This document shows, piece by piece, positions 1-6,384 of a stretch of 8,606 nucleotides of DNA; position 1 is the stretch's first letter; each line of letters begins with the position of its first letter. The position numbers were made by a program, and so were the translations under genes. Where the stretch lies: NCBI GenBank assembly GCA_030040055.1, contig JASHUK010000187.1, positions 1 to 8,606 of the forward strand, written 5' to 3'. The DNA is from Nitrososphaerales archaeon. Lineage in GTDB: Archaea; Thermoproteota; Nitrososphaeria; Nitrososphaerales; Gagatemarchaeaceae. Under the pieces are notes generated by a model that was not told the DNA's origin, searched no databases, and worked only from the letters and a program-made list of their open reading frames with translations.

Positions 1-1
1 C

Positions 2-196
2 AACACGTTCGGGGGCCTGAAGGCGAGGGGGCACCCGGTCGGCGCGACGGGAGTGTATCAGATAGCCGAGGCGTACCTGCAGCTCACCGACCAGGCGGGG
101 AAGAGGCAGGTCGAGGGAGCCGACTACGCCGTGACCCACAACATAGGGGGGGTCGACACGACGAGCGTCGTCCACGTGCTGGGGAGGGCGTCCTAG
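2..196 (+). CDS. Thiolase (acetyl-CoA C-acetyltransferase, archaeal SCP2 type), C-terminal part
   Basis: The 5' part lies outside the window; 64 codons remain, ending in TAG. The fragment opens with NTFGGLKARGHPVGATG, which contains the GHPxGATG loop carrying the thiolase catalytic histidine. Near the end it reads HNIGGVDTTSVVHVL. In the archaeal SCP2-like thiolases this HNxGG segment occupies the place where bacterial thiolases have a second catalytic cysteine. Known of the family: archaeal members condense acetyl-CoA to acetoacetyl-CoA and form a complex with HMG-CoA synthase and a DUF35 protein. The next gene is a DUF35 protein starting one base after this stop, which supports that assignment. 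I infer that an HMG-CoA synthase gene may lie upstream, but it is not visible. A related acyl-CoA thiolase with another chain-length preference cannot be excluded. Confidence 0.9.
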   Translation, partial: NTFGGLKARGHPVGATGVYQIAEAYLQLTDQAGKRQVEGADYAVTHNIGGVDTTSVVHVLGRAS

Positions 197-197
197 G

Positions 198-587
198 GTG
201 GTCATCCAGTACTGGAGGATAAGGGACAGGTACTACAGGCTCGTGGGGACGAAGTGCGACTCCTGCGGAGCGGAGTTCTTCCCCCCGGTCTACAAGTGCA
301 GGAAGTGCGGCTCGGAGAAGCTCTCGGACAAGGAGATGCCCAAGGAGGGCAAGGTCCTGACCTACACAAAGCTGTACGAGCCTCTTCCGGGGTTCGAGGC
401 GCAGGCGCCGTTCTTCCTCGCGGTGATCGAGCTGGCAAACGGCGCGAGGGTCCTCGGCCAGGTCGTGGACTCCCCGGACGACTCTGTCAGGACGGGGGCG
501 AAGGTCCAGTCGACGGTCAGGAGGATGAGGGTGGACGGGGAGTCGGGGCAGATCATCTATGGGTACAAGTTCATAGTCGCCACCTAG
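198..587 (+). CDS. DUF35 zinc-ribbon/OB-fold protein, thiolase partner
   Basis: 129 residues, a normal length for the family. An N-terminal helix (MVIQYWRIRDRYYRLVG) leads into a rubredoxin-like zinc ribbon with C20/C23 and C34/C37, then an OB-fold from about residue 50 to 125 (KVLTYTKLYEPLPGFEAQAP begins it). In archaea DUF35 proteins bridge thiolase and HMG-CoA synthase and are thought to form a shared CoA tunnel that passes acetoacetyl-CoA between the two enzymes, at the entry to the mevalonate pathway. The GTG start is one base after the thiolase TAG, so translation is probably coupled. A GGGAGGG at 182-188 inside the thiolase end could act as a ribosome binding site. The start is fixed by the family N-terminus and the stop just before it. 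The family call is secure; the exact partner is inferred from context. Confidence 0.92.
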   Translation: MVIQYWRIRDRYYRLVGTKCDSCGAEFFPPVYKCRKCGSEKLSDKEMPKEGKVLTYTKLYEPLPGFEAQAPFFLAVIELANGARVLGQVVDSPDDSVRTGAKVQSTVRRMRVDGESGQIIYGYKFIVAT

Positions 588-685
588 CGTAGGCGGCTGC
601 GGTTCTCGCCGGTACGGAAAGTCTCCCCATTCAGAACGAAGCGTCGCGCGGGCGGGTCGCGTTCGCCGGGCTCGGACGGAACACC

Positions 686-693
686 CCAAATAC
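686..693 (+). promoter_or_regulatory. TATA-like box for the YCII-domain gene
   Basis: An AAATA core (688-692) stands out in a GC-rich stretch and is centred about 31 bases before the TTG at 721. That fits an archaeal promoter giving a leaderless or nearly leaderless mRNA. The rest of the gap (588-685) shows no tRNA, hairpin terminator or T-run that I can recognise. Confidence 0.45.
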
Positions 694-720
694 CCTCAGG
701 TTCCCTTCCCGGCCGGCCCA

Positions 721-1062
721 TTGAGCGACGTCACCGACGAGTTCATGACGGAGATGCTAAAGACGACACGGCGCTACACGATGGTGCTCCTCCACAGGAC
801 CGCTCGGAGAGGAGACCCCGGCGCGGACGCGGTCGTCTGGGAGCACGGGCGCAGGAACTTCGCGCTGCGGAGGGACGGGCTGATCTGCCTCGTCTGCCCG
901 GTCGTCAAGGATGAGACCGACGTCGCCGGCCTGTACATCTTCTCGGCGGACCTCGCACGGACAAGGAAGGTGATGGACGACGACCCGGCCGTGAAGGCGG
1001 GCATCTTCACCTACGAAGCCCACGTCATCGACGGTTTCCCCGGCGACGCCCTGTCCAGGTAG
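721..1062 (+). CDS. YCII-related domain protein (dimeric alpha/beta barrel)
   Basis: 113 residues. After a short N-terminal extension (1-18) the sequence follows the YCII fold: a first strand YTMVLLHRT (19-27), a helix containing WEHGRRNFALRRDG (40-53), a strand LICLVCPVV, a strand GLYIFSADL, then DDDPAVKAGIFTYE (86-99). The last block, DP..KAG near the end, is the best-known YCII signature. Family members are small ferredoxin-like dimers, often single-domain or fused to other modules, and few have a known substrate. The TTG start at 721 is chosen because an A/T box sits 31 bases upstream and no better start precedes it; ATG at 745 would trim eight residues. It stands alone between two promoters, so it is probably monocistronic. 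The biochemical role is unknown. Confidence 0.75.
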   Translation: MSDVTDEFMTEMLKTTRRYTMVLLHRTARRGDPGADAVVWEHGRRNFALRRDGLICLVCPVVKDETDVAGLYIFSADLARTRKVMDDDPAVKAGIFTYEAHVIDGFPGDALSR

Positions 1063-1086
1063 TCCGCCTCGCTGAGCCGCGGATAG

Positions 1087-1094
1087 CATTTAAC
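1087..1094 (+). promoter_or_regulatory. TATA box for glycyl-tRNA synthetase
   Basis: CATTTAAC with its A/T core at 1089-1093 is centred 28 bases before the TTG at 1119. This is ideal spacing for a leaderless archaeal transcript and supports the TTG as the true start. Confidence 0.6.
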
Positions 1095-1118
1095 CCCGCC
1101 CCCGTCAGCCTGCGGGCA

Positions 1119-2582
1119 TTGGCGTTCGACGACGTGGTGAGACTCGCGCAGAGGAGGGGCTTCTTCTTCAAGTCGGCGGAGAGCTACCCCAACTCCCCCG
1201 CGGGCTTCTGGGACTACGGGCCCCTAGGCCTGGCGGTGAGGTCGAACGTGCTGGAGCTCTGGAGGAGGCTGCTGGTCAGGCGCGACGGGATGCTCGAGAT
1301 AGACGGCGCCCAGATCCTACCGAAGAGCGTCCTCGAGGCATCCGGTCACGTGCAGAGCTTCACCGACCCTTACGTGAAGTGCGCGAAGTGCGGGTCCGTC
1401 TACAGGCCCGACAAGCTCCTGGAGGAGAAGACGGGCAAGCCGGTCCCCGAGAAGCTCCAGGACTCGGAATACGACTCGCTGCTCGCCCAGGCCGGAGTCA
1501 GGTGCTCAAAGTGCGGGGCCCCGCTGACTGGCACGGGCAGGTTCAACATGATGTTCAGGCTCGGGATCGGCCCCCTGCAGGAGGAGGCTTATCTGAGGCC
1601 GGAGACATGTCAGAGCATATTCGTGGACTTCCCGCTCCTCTACAAGACGCAGAGGGTGAAGCTGCCCTTCGGGGTCGCCCAGTTCGGGCGCAGCTTCCGC
1701 AACGAGATCGCCCCCAGGCAGGGGCTCCTGAGGCTGCGCGAGATCAACCAGGCGGAAATCGAGGTCTTCTTCAACCCGGGTAAGGCGGACGCCCCCAGGT
1801 TCGCCGGGACGGCTGGCGACCTCCTGACCTTCCAGCCCCCGCAAGGGGGCCCGGTGACCGCCTCCGTCTCCGACTCCGTGGAGAGAGGGCTCGTACCGAA
1901 CCGGCTGGCGGGGCACTACCTGGCCCTCCTCCTAAGGTTCTACGAGGCGGCGGGGCTGCGGAGGGACGCGCTTAGGCTAAGGGTCCTCCCCGACGAGGAC
2001 AGGGCGTTCTACTCGAAGGCCGCGTACGACCTCGAAGCGAGGCTGTCCGTCGGCTGGCTCGAGCTGGTCGCCTGCAACTACAGGGGGGACTACGACCTCT
2101 CGCGCCACGCGGCAGCCAGCGGGACCGGGTTCGACGTGGACGACGACGGGACGAAGGTCGTCCCGCACGTCTTCGAGCTGTCGATGGGGATCGACAGGAC
2201 TGTCTATGCCCTCCTTGAGAGCTCGATGGGCGGGGAGGGGGAGAGGACGGTGCTTTCGCTGAAGCCGTGCATCGCGCCGCGCAAAGTAGGGGTCTTCCCC
2301 CTCGTGAACAAGGACGGCCTGCAGGAGGCCGCCGGGGAGCTGAACGCCGCGCTCCAGGACCGGTTGGACTCGTTCTACGACGAGTCTGGCTCCATAGGGA
2401 AGAGATACGCCCGGGCCGATGAGTCCGGGGTCCCCTTCTGCGTCACCGTCGACTACGACACGCTGAAGGACGGGACGGTCACGCTGAGGACAAGGGACAC
2501 AAGGGCTCAGGAGAGGGTGAAGTCTGACTCGGTGGCCGAGCGGATAGTGTCGGAGACCGCGTTTCCCCCGATCAGGCTGTAG
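1119..2582 (+). CDS. glyS: Glycyl-tRNA synthetase, archaeal/eukaryotic alpha2 type
   Basis: Class II aminoacyl-tRNA synthetase that charges tRNA-Gly with glycine in the cytoplasm. The N-terminus (RGFFFKSAESYPNSPAGFWDYGPLG, given here as a segment around residues 14-37) is the classic start of this enzyme. Motif 1 surroundings include ASGHVQSFTDP (74-84). Two CxxC pairs (C88/C91 and C129/C132) suggest a zinc knuckle. Motif 2 is FRNEIAPRQGLLRLRE (from F193) and motif 3 is the GIDR at 357-360 inside PHVFELSMGIDR. The anticodon-binding domain follows from about residue 378, ending with RDTRAQERV. At 487 residues it is shorter than many archaeal homologues (about 570 from memory), but all catalytic motifs are present. 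It starts with TTG, has its own TATA box, and ends one base before the stop of the convergent DUF92 gene. Confidence 0.96.
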   Translation: MAFDDVVRLAQRRGFFFKSAESYPNSPAGFWDYGPLGLAVRSNVLELWRRLLVRRDGMLEIDGAQILPKSVLEASGHVQSFTDPYVKCAKCGSVYRPDKLLEEKTGKPVPEKLQDSEYDSLLAQAGVRCSKCGAPLTGTGRFNMMFRLGIGPLQEEAYLRPETCQSIFVDFPLLYKTQRVKLPFGVAQFGRSFRNEIAPRQGLLRLREINQAEIEVFFNPGKADAPRFAGTAGDLLTFQPPQGGPVTASVSDSVERGLVPNRLAGHYLALLLRFYEAAGLRRDALRLRVLPDEDRAFYSKAAYDLEARLSVGWLELVACNYRGDYDLSRHAAASGTGFDVDDDGTKVVPHVFELSMGIDRTVYALLESSMGGEGERTVLSLKPCIAPRKVGVFPLVNKDGLQEAAGELNAALQDRLDSFYDESGSIGKRYARADESGVPFCVTVDYDTLKDGTVTLRTRDTRAQERVKSDSVAERIVSETAFPPIRL

Positions 2583-2583
2583 G

Positions 2584-3417
2584 TCAAACGAGGCGGACGG
2601 CGAGCGCCAGGGCCAGGGCGGCGACCCCCCCGACCACGGTGGCGGCTGCGTTCACGACGTTGTTCTCGACGAAGGGGACTCCCCTCTCGACCACTGTCCC
2701 TTCCCCGCAGTGCCTGAGGGCCTCGGTCGGCTTCAGGCAGACTGGGCACCGCCCCTTGCGCTGGACCACCGCTCCCATCAGGCTGTCCCCGACCGACCCA
2801 GCCACGCCCCCGAACACGCAAACGCCGACCACCCCGAGCCCGGCGGAGGCAGCCAGACCGGCCCCCGGGACGGTCCTCAGGGCGAAGGCGAGCCCGCCTA
2901 TGACAAGGCAGGCTAGGGCCGCCCCCCCGAACCCTCTTGGCGTGACGCCCCCGGAGGAACCCGGCTGGACGAACGAAGACGGCCTGGTCAGAAGCCTCGG
3001 CCTGCTGCGGCTCAGCAGGCCAAGCTCAGTCGCGGCCGTGTCGGCCGCCGAGGTGGAGACGGCGCCCAGAAACAGAGCGGAGAAACCGGGCCAGGGGTGC
3101 AGGATCTCTCCGATGGAGAAGAGGGAGGCCATTCCTCCGTTTGCCAGTATGTTGGGCCAGTTCCTCGCCCCTCCCTTCTCCTGAGCCCCGCCGAGCTTCT
3201 TCTTGTACCCGTACCTGTAGAACGTGACCGCAACCCCCAGTACGAAGAAGGCGGCGACTATGGCGAACCACGACACCCCGCCCCCGTAGATTATCGCCAT
3301 GCCGACCGCGACGCTGGCGAGGAAGCCTCTCGTGTCTATCGTCTTCAGCAGGACGGCCAGAGTCGCCACGAGGACGACGAAGGCGAACTCGGCCAGGACC
3401 TCCAGTAGAGCTAGCAC
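2584..3417 (-). CDS. DUF92 integral membrane protein (TIGR00297 / VTE6-like family)
   Basis: A polytopic membrane protein with family blocks visible in order, numbered from the longer ATG start at 3477: a first hydrophobic segment (about 22-44), GFLASVAVGMAIIYGGG with a second segment to about 85, a charged loop YGYKKKLGGAQEKGG, then RNWPNILANGG (105-115). After these come SAADTAATELGLLSR, PSSFVQPGSSGGVTPRGFGG, GSVGDSLMGA, a Cys pair in RCPVCLKPTE, a later HCG, and a terminal NNVVNAAATVVGG segment. The plant family member VTE6 phosphorylates phytyl phosphate; an archaeal role as a polyprenyl-phosphate kinase is inference. I prefer GTG 3417 (277 residues) because it sits 27 bases from an A/T tract and the 20 extra codons include TTT TTT, unlike the TTC seen elsewhere. 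The alternative ATG at 3477 would touch the divergent gene's start codon. Confidence 0.85.
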   Translation of the reverse strand: MLALLEVLAEFAFVVLVATLAVLLKTIDTRGFLASVAVGMAIIYGGGVSWFAIVAAFFVLGVAVTFYRYGYKKKLGGAQEKGGARNWPNILANGGMASLFSIGEILHPWPGFSALFLGAVSTSAADTAATELGLLSRSRPRLLTRPSSFVQPGSSGGVTPRGFGGAALACLVIGGLAFALRTVPGAGLAASAGLGVVGVCVFGGVAGSVGDSLMGAVVQRKGRCPVCLKPTEALRHCGEGTVVERGVPFVENNVVNAAATVVGGVAALALALAVRLV

Positions 3418-3440
3418 TTTCCCCGCGTCCCGGCCCACGG

Positions 3441-3447
3441 TAAAAAA
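3441..3447. promoter_or_regulatory. A/T tract, possible two-way TATA element
   Basis: TAAAAAA on the + strand, TTTTTTA on the - strand. Its centre (3444) is 33 bases before the TTG of the glycosyltransferase and 27 bases before GTG 3417 of the DUF92 gene. It is the only A/T-rich stretch near either start, so it may contain the promoter of one or both genes. Confidence 0.4.
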
Positions 3448-3476
3448 GGCGTTCCAAAGGAGGTTGTCGGCAGTCA

Positions 3477-4550
3477 TTGAGGATTCTATACGGGGTCAGC
3501 CCGGTTGGGTTGGGGCACGCCACTAGGTCCCTCGTCGTGGTCAGGAAGCTCAGGGAAGCCGGGGAGGACGTCCAGCTTGTGTCCGGGGGGACCGCCGCCG
3601 ACTTCCTCCGGTCCCAGGGGGAGGAGACGCTCTCCCTGGTCGACGGGGCCGTACCGAGGGTCTCTGGAGGGGAGATGAAGGGGGCGCTCTTCTGGTATGT
3701 CAGGTCGTGGCTCGCCTACAGGCGGACGCTCCCGCGGGCCAGGAGGCTGCTCCTCGAATACGCCCCGGACGTCGTGGTGGGGGACGAAGAGTTCACGACC
3801 GTCTCCGCCGCTATCGAGGCTCGGAAGCCGGCGGTGATGGTCAGCGACGAGCTGGAGCTCGGCTTCGCGCGAGGCTGGGCCGCGCGCCGGTTCGAAAGGA
3901 GGGTGGAGCAGTGGTACCAGGGGCTCCAGGAGGGGGTGCGGCTGCTCGTGGTCCCGGAGAAAGGAGAGGACGCCGGGAACGTCAGGCGCGTCGGCCCGAT
4001 CGTGAGGGGTCTCACGGGGGGAAGGGACGAGACTCGAGCAAGGTTCGGCCTGCCCCGGGGGAGGATGGTCCTGCTCTGCATGAGCGGGAGCGGCATCGGA
4101 GACTACCTCTTTCGGGGGACGGAGGAGGGGGTCAGGTCGCTGGACGACCCGGACGCCTTCCTCGTGGTGGTCGGCAACCGAGGAGCCAGGCACTCCGGCT
4201 ACGGGGTCCACGACGTTGGCGTGGTCCCGGACGCGCAGGACCTCGTGGCCGCCGCCGACCTGGTGGTCAGCTGCGCAGGCAAGAGCACGATCGACGAGGC
4301 CGCCGCCTACGGGACCCCGATCGTCGCCATACCGATAAGGAACCACGCGGAACAGGAGAGGAACGCCGCGTCTCTCGGGCTGCGCGCGGACGACCTCGGG
4401 AGGCTCCCTTCTCTGGTCAAGGAGATGGTCGGCAGGAGGTCTGACCCCCGGCCTTCCGACGGAGCGGAGCGCGCGGCGGACCTGATCAGGTCGGTCACTT
4501 GGCCGCCTGCCCCCGGGATGGGGGGACGGCGGACCTCAGCGAGGCTATGA
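3477..4550 (+). CDS. GT28/MurG-like glycosyltransferase (MJ1255-type)
   Basis: 357 residues with a GT-B two-Rossmann layout. The N-terminus MRILYGVSPVGLGHATRS carries the GxGH nucleotide-sugar transferase start (G11, G13, H14), so the TTG at 3477 is well fixed. The N-domain continues with QLVSGGTAADFL and ends near residue 170. The C-domain begins at about 190 (RMVLLCMSGSG) and has the donor-binding region VVSCAGKSTIDEAAAYGTP (263-281) followed by IPIRNHAEQERNA, equivalent to the GG..T..EA...G.P...P....Q..NA signature of UGT/MurG enzymes. Proteins like this transfer a sugar from a nucleotide donor, often to a lipid or glycan; the substrate cannot be read here. It diverges from a DUF92 membrane protein, which hints at polyprenol- or lipid-linked glycan metabolism (inference). 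Its last 56 bases overlap the end of the convergent regulator gene. Confidence 0.82.
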   Translation: MRILYGVSPVGLGHATRSLVVVRKLREAGEDVQLVSGGTAADFLRSQGEETLSLVDGAVPRVSGGEMKGALFWYVRSWLAYRRTLPRARRLLLEYAPDVVVGDEEFTTVSAAIEARKPAVMVSDELELGFARGWAARRFERRVEQWYQGLQEGVRLLVVPEKGEDAGNVRRVGPIVRGLTGGRDETRARFGLPRGRMVLLCMSGSGIGDYLFRGTEEGVRSLDDPDAFLVVVGNRGARHSGYGVHDVGVVPDAQDLVAAADLVVSCAGKSTIDEAAAYGTPIVAIPIRNHAEQERNAASLGLRADDLGRLPSLVKEMVGRRSDPRPSDGAERAADLIRSVTWPPAPGMGGRRTSARL

Positions 4551-5211
4551 TCGCATCGACCGTCGGCGAAGCGGAAAGGGCGAGGATGAGCCCCTCCCTC
4601 CTGGCGAGGTCTACGGCGAGCGGGTCGACTTCCTTGGGACCATGTATCACCACCACCCTCGGCTTCAGCTGAGACACTCTGACCGCCACCAGCGGGCTCC
4701 TCCCCATCCCGACCCTGGTGAACACCAGCGCCCGCTCGGTGGTCGCCCCGAAGATCCTGTAGAAGTCGTACCCCGAGAGGGCATAGATGGTCTTGATGCT
4801 GTCCACGACGGTGTAGCCGTAGAGCCTCACCTCGTCCGGGTCCCCGACGAGCACGCGCGCTTCGAGCGCGTCCAGCAGCCTCGAGGCTGGCACAGGCGCG
4901 TGGAACTCGTCGATGGCGAGGATGGCTTCGTCCTTCTCGGTGGAAAGGAGCCGGGAGACCATTCTCCCCCTGCCTTCGTCGAGCTTGACCAGCCCTTCAA
5001 CGTACTTCCGGACGAACCTCGCCCCAGGGGAGGGCCTCCGACCGCTCTCGTAGTCGCTGAGCACCGACGGGGAGATGCCCAGGGAGTCCGCGAGCATCTT
5101 CTGCTTGATCCCGAGCTTCTCCCTCCACGCTTTCATGGTGCGCCCCGGGTCCGCGCTCGCGACGATGTCGCCGGATATCTTCCCGACCGCCCCTTCGAGC
5201 TCGGAAGCCAC
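4495..5211 (-). CDS. Archaeal XRE/Cro-type helix-turn-helix transcriptional regulator (probably COG1709 family)
   Basis: 238 residues in two parts. Residues 26-60 form a Cro/cI-type helix-turn-helix: TMKAWREKLGIKQKMLADSL, then GISPSVLSDYESGRRPSPG. The preceding ISGDIVASADPG and following RFVRKYVEGLVKLDEGRG also belong to a widespread archaeal regulator family that I recall as COG1709. The C-terminal half (about 105-225) is an alpha/beta domain containing YDFYRIFGATTERALVFTRV and GRSPLVAVRVSQLKPRVVVI, likely a ligand or effector domain of unknown specificity. The GTG at 5211 has an A/T box 26 bases upstream. It lies 48 bases downstream of the nucleotidyltransferase-fold gene on the same strand, so co-transcription is possible as well as independent expression. 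Its targets are unknown; the palindrome at 6362-6378 is one candidate, without direct evidence. Confidence 0.85.
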   Translation of the reverse strand: MASELEGAVGKISGDIVASADPGRTMKAWREKLGIKQKMLADSLGISPSVLSDYESGRRPSPGARFVRKYVEGLVKLDEGRGRMVSRLLSTEKDEAILAIDEFHAPVPASRLLDALEARVLVGDPDEVRLYGYTVVDSIKTIYALSGYDFYRIFGATTERALVFTRVGMGRSPLVAVRVSQLKPRVVVIHGPKEVDPLAVDLARREGLILALSASPTVDAIIASLRSAVPPSRGQAAK

Positions 5212-5233
5212 AGGTTAGGCGCCTGTCGTAGCG

Positions 5234-5240
5234 CTTTTGA
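5234..5240 (-). promoter_or_regulatory. TATA-like box for the HTH regulator
   Basis: On the - strand this reads TCAAAAG, centred about 26 bases upstream of the GTG at 5211. A second A-run (5243-5248) lies just beyond it. The spacing suggests a leaderless transcript for the regulator, separate from any read-through from the upstream gene. Confidence 0.45.
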
Positions 5241-5259
5241 GGTTTTTGTCGATTGCCCT

Positions 5260-6255
5260 CTATTTCTCTCTGGCCAGTGCCGAGACCTGCTCCTTCACGG
5301 CCCTGACTCCGGACTCGACGGTCCTCTGCCCCCTAGAGAGCCCGAGCTCGCGCGCCAGCGACTCGCCCACCATCCGCTCCCCGCGTTCGGCCATGCCGGT
5401 TATCACGTTCGGGTCGGACCCCCTCTTGCCCTGCTGCTGGGTCACCGTCAGCTGCTCCAGCGCGGCGACGGCCTCGAGCCCAAGAAAACAGTAGCATTCG
5501 GCGTGCTCGAACGAGGAGGATAGGTACTCCGCCTTGCCCTTGACGATGGCGTAGCTGAACTCCGTCCACTGGGCCGTCCTTCGTGGCGAGTCGGTCCTAG
5601 ACCCGAGCGAGTCGTACAGGATCCCCAAGGCGTCCGACCTTACGGAGCACGCCTTCCTTGAGCCGCGCTCGAGCCCGGCCCCCTTCGAGAACGCGCCGAA
5701 CCTTAGCGGAGAGTGCGCCGACTCTGCCCTCAGCTGGCTCAACAGGTGGCTGGGGGCGGGGACGACCTGCCTGGAGTACAGCCACCCGAAGGCGAGGTCG
5801 TATGAAGCCTTGAGGAGCCAGAAGTCGGCGTCCCTGAGGGCCTTCATGCCAAGGGACTCGTCGGCCCTCCCGAGGGCCTTCACGGCGGACGAAAGCCTGG
5901 CTTGGAGCGCCTTCTTGCAGTTCGCCTCGAATACCGCCGCGCCGGTGGCGGCTCCAGTGGATACCGTCATCCCCGAGTCCCTGACGGCCCTGGCCCTTGC
6001 GAGGGCCAGCCCTACTTCGGGGTCCTGCGGCGAGAGCACTTCCCTGTGCGCGACGAAGAAGACGTCCAGCAGCGCCCCGCCGAGGCGCAGAGACGCGGGG
6101 GGACGAGGCTCGTCGGACACCACCAACACGTCCAGCTCGCAGCAGGGGCGGGCTATCCCAGCCGAGTGGCACCCTACCACCGCCACGGCAGCGTCCCTGT
6201 ACTGGTCGAGCAAGGGCCCCAAGACGGTTGCCGCGGGGGGGCCTTGGCTGGACAC
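5260..6255 (-). CDS. Nucleotidyltransferase-fold protein with substituted catalytic motif and helical C-terminal region
   Basis: 331 residues from GTG 6255. Residues 22-46 read AAVAVVGCHSAGIARPCCEL followed by DVLVV. This aligns without gaps to the minimal nucleotidyltransferase pattern GSxxxGxARPxSDxDLLV, with Cys29 for the usual Ser and Glu40 for the first Asp; Asp42 is kept, and LLDVFFV offers a third acidic residue at Asp64. From about 115 on the protein is mainly helical, with a block WLLKASYDLAFGWLYSRQVV and PSHLLSQLR like helical domains that follow nucleotidyltransferases; the C-terminus is charged. I chose GTG 6255 because a TTTTA box lies 28 bases upstream. The frame stays open to 6378, but those extra codons run through promoter-like DNA and an Arg-rich stretch. 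The function is not known, and the family call rests on one motif region. Confidence 0.6.
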   Translation of the reverse strand: MSSQGPPAATVLGPLLDQYRDAAVAVVGCHSAGIARPCCELDVLVVSDEPRPPASLRLGGALLDVFFVAHREVLSPQDPEVGLALARARAVRDSGMTVSTGAATGAAVFEANCKKALQARLSSAVKALGRADESLGMKALRDADFWLLKASYDLAFGWLYSRQVVPAPSHLLSQLRAESAHSPLRFGAFSKGAGLERGSRKACSVRSDALGILYDSLGSRTDSPRRTAQWTEFSYAIVKGKAEYLSSSFEHAECYCFLGLEAVAALEQLTVTQQQGKRGSDPNVITGMAERGERMVGESLARELGLSRGQRTVESGVRAVKEQVSALAREK

Positions 6256-6280
6256 GCGCAGGCGCCGACGTGAGACGCGA

Positions 6281-6287
6281 TAAAACC
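6281..6287 (-). promoter_or_regulatory. TATA box for the nucleotidyltransferase-fold gene
   Basis: GGTTTTA on the - strand, with its TTTTA core centred 28 bases upstream of GTG 6255. This decides the start choice over the more upstream in-frame GTG at 6378, which lies inside the palindrome. Confidence 0.55.
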
Positions 6288-6361
6288 GTTCTCTGCCAGA
6301 CGGCCCCTGAGGGCCCGCGCGAGGGAGGGTATCCTGAAAGAAATGCAACGGACTTTGAAAC

Positions 6362-6378
6362 GTGTACGATTCGTACAC
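6362..6378. promoter_or_regulatory. Perfect palindrome, likely operator of the TFB promoter
   Basis: GTGTACGATTCGTACAC is an exact 8-1-8 inverted repeat. It ends six bases before the TATA box, directly beside where the BRE (TFB recognition element) should be. A homodimeric regulator binding here could recruit or block TBP/TFB. I did not find a second full copy in the window. Confidence 0.7.
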
Positions 6379-6384
6379 AAAACA

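Noticed and set aside
84..689. 201-residue open frame on the - strand across the thiolase end and DUF35 gene
   Set aside because: The protein is dominated by Arg, Pro and Leu and has no recognisable domain. It is the antisense shadow of two well supported + genes in GC-rich DNA.
588..720. A small RNA or tRNA gene in the gap before the YCII gene
   Set aside because: I could not fold a cloverleaf or find C/D-box motifs, and no T-run follows. Only the TATA-like box near the end is supported.
3486..4346. 286-residue open frame antisense to the glycosyltransferase
   Set aside because: Pro-, His- and Arg-rich with no domain, and it mirrors a clear GT-B enzyme on the other strand.
4642..5523. 293-residue + frame across the HTH regulator
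   Set aside because: Low-complexity His/Arg/Pro composition. It spans two - strand genes and their gap, and has no domain or promoter.
4495..6255. A toxin-antitoxin pair (nucleotidyltransferase plus HTH regulator)
   Set aside because: The HTH protein is a full-length conserved archaeal regulator with its own effector domain and probable promoter, and the other protein is much larger than minimal nucleotidyltransferase antitoxins. There is no overlap or tight coupling.
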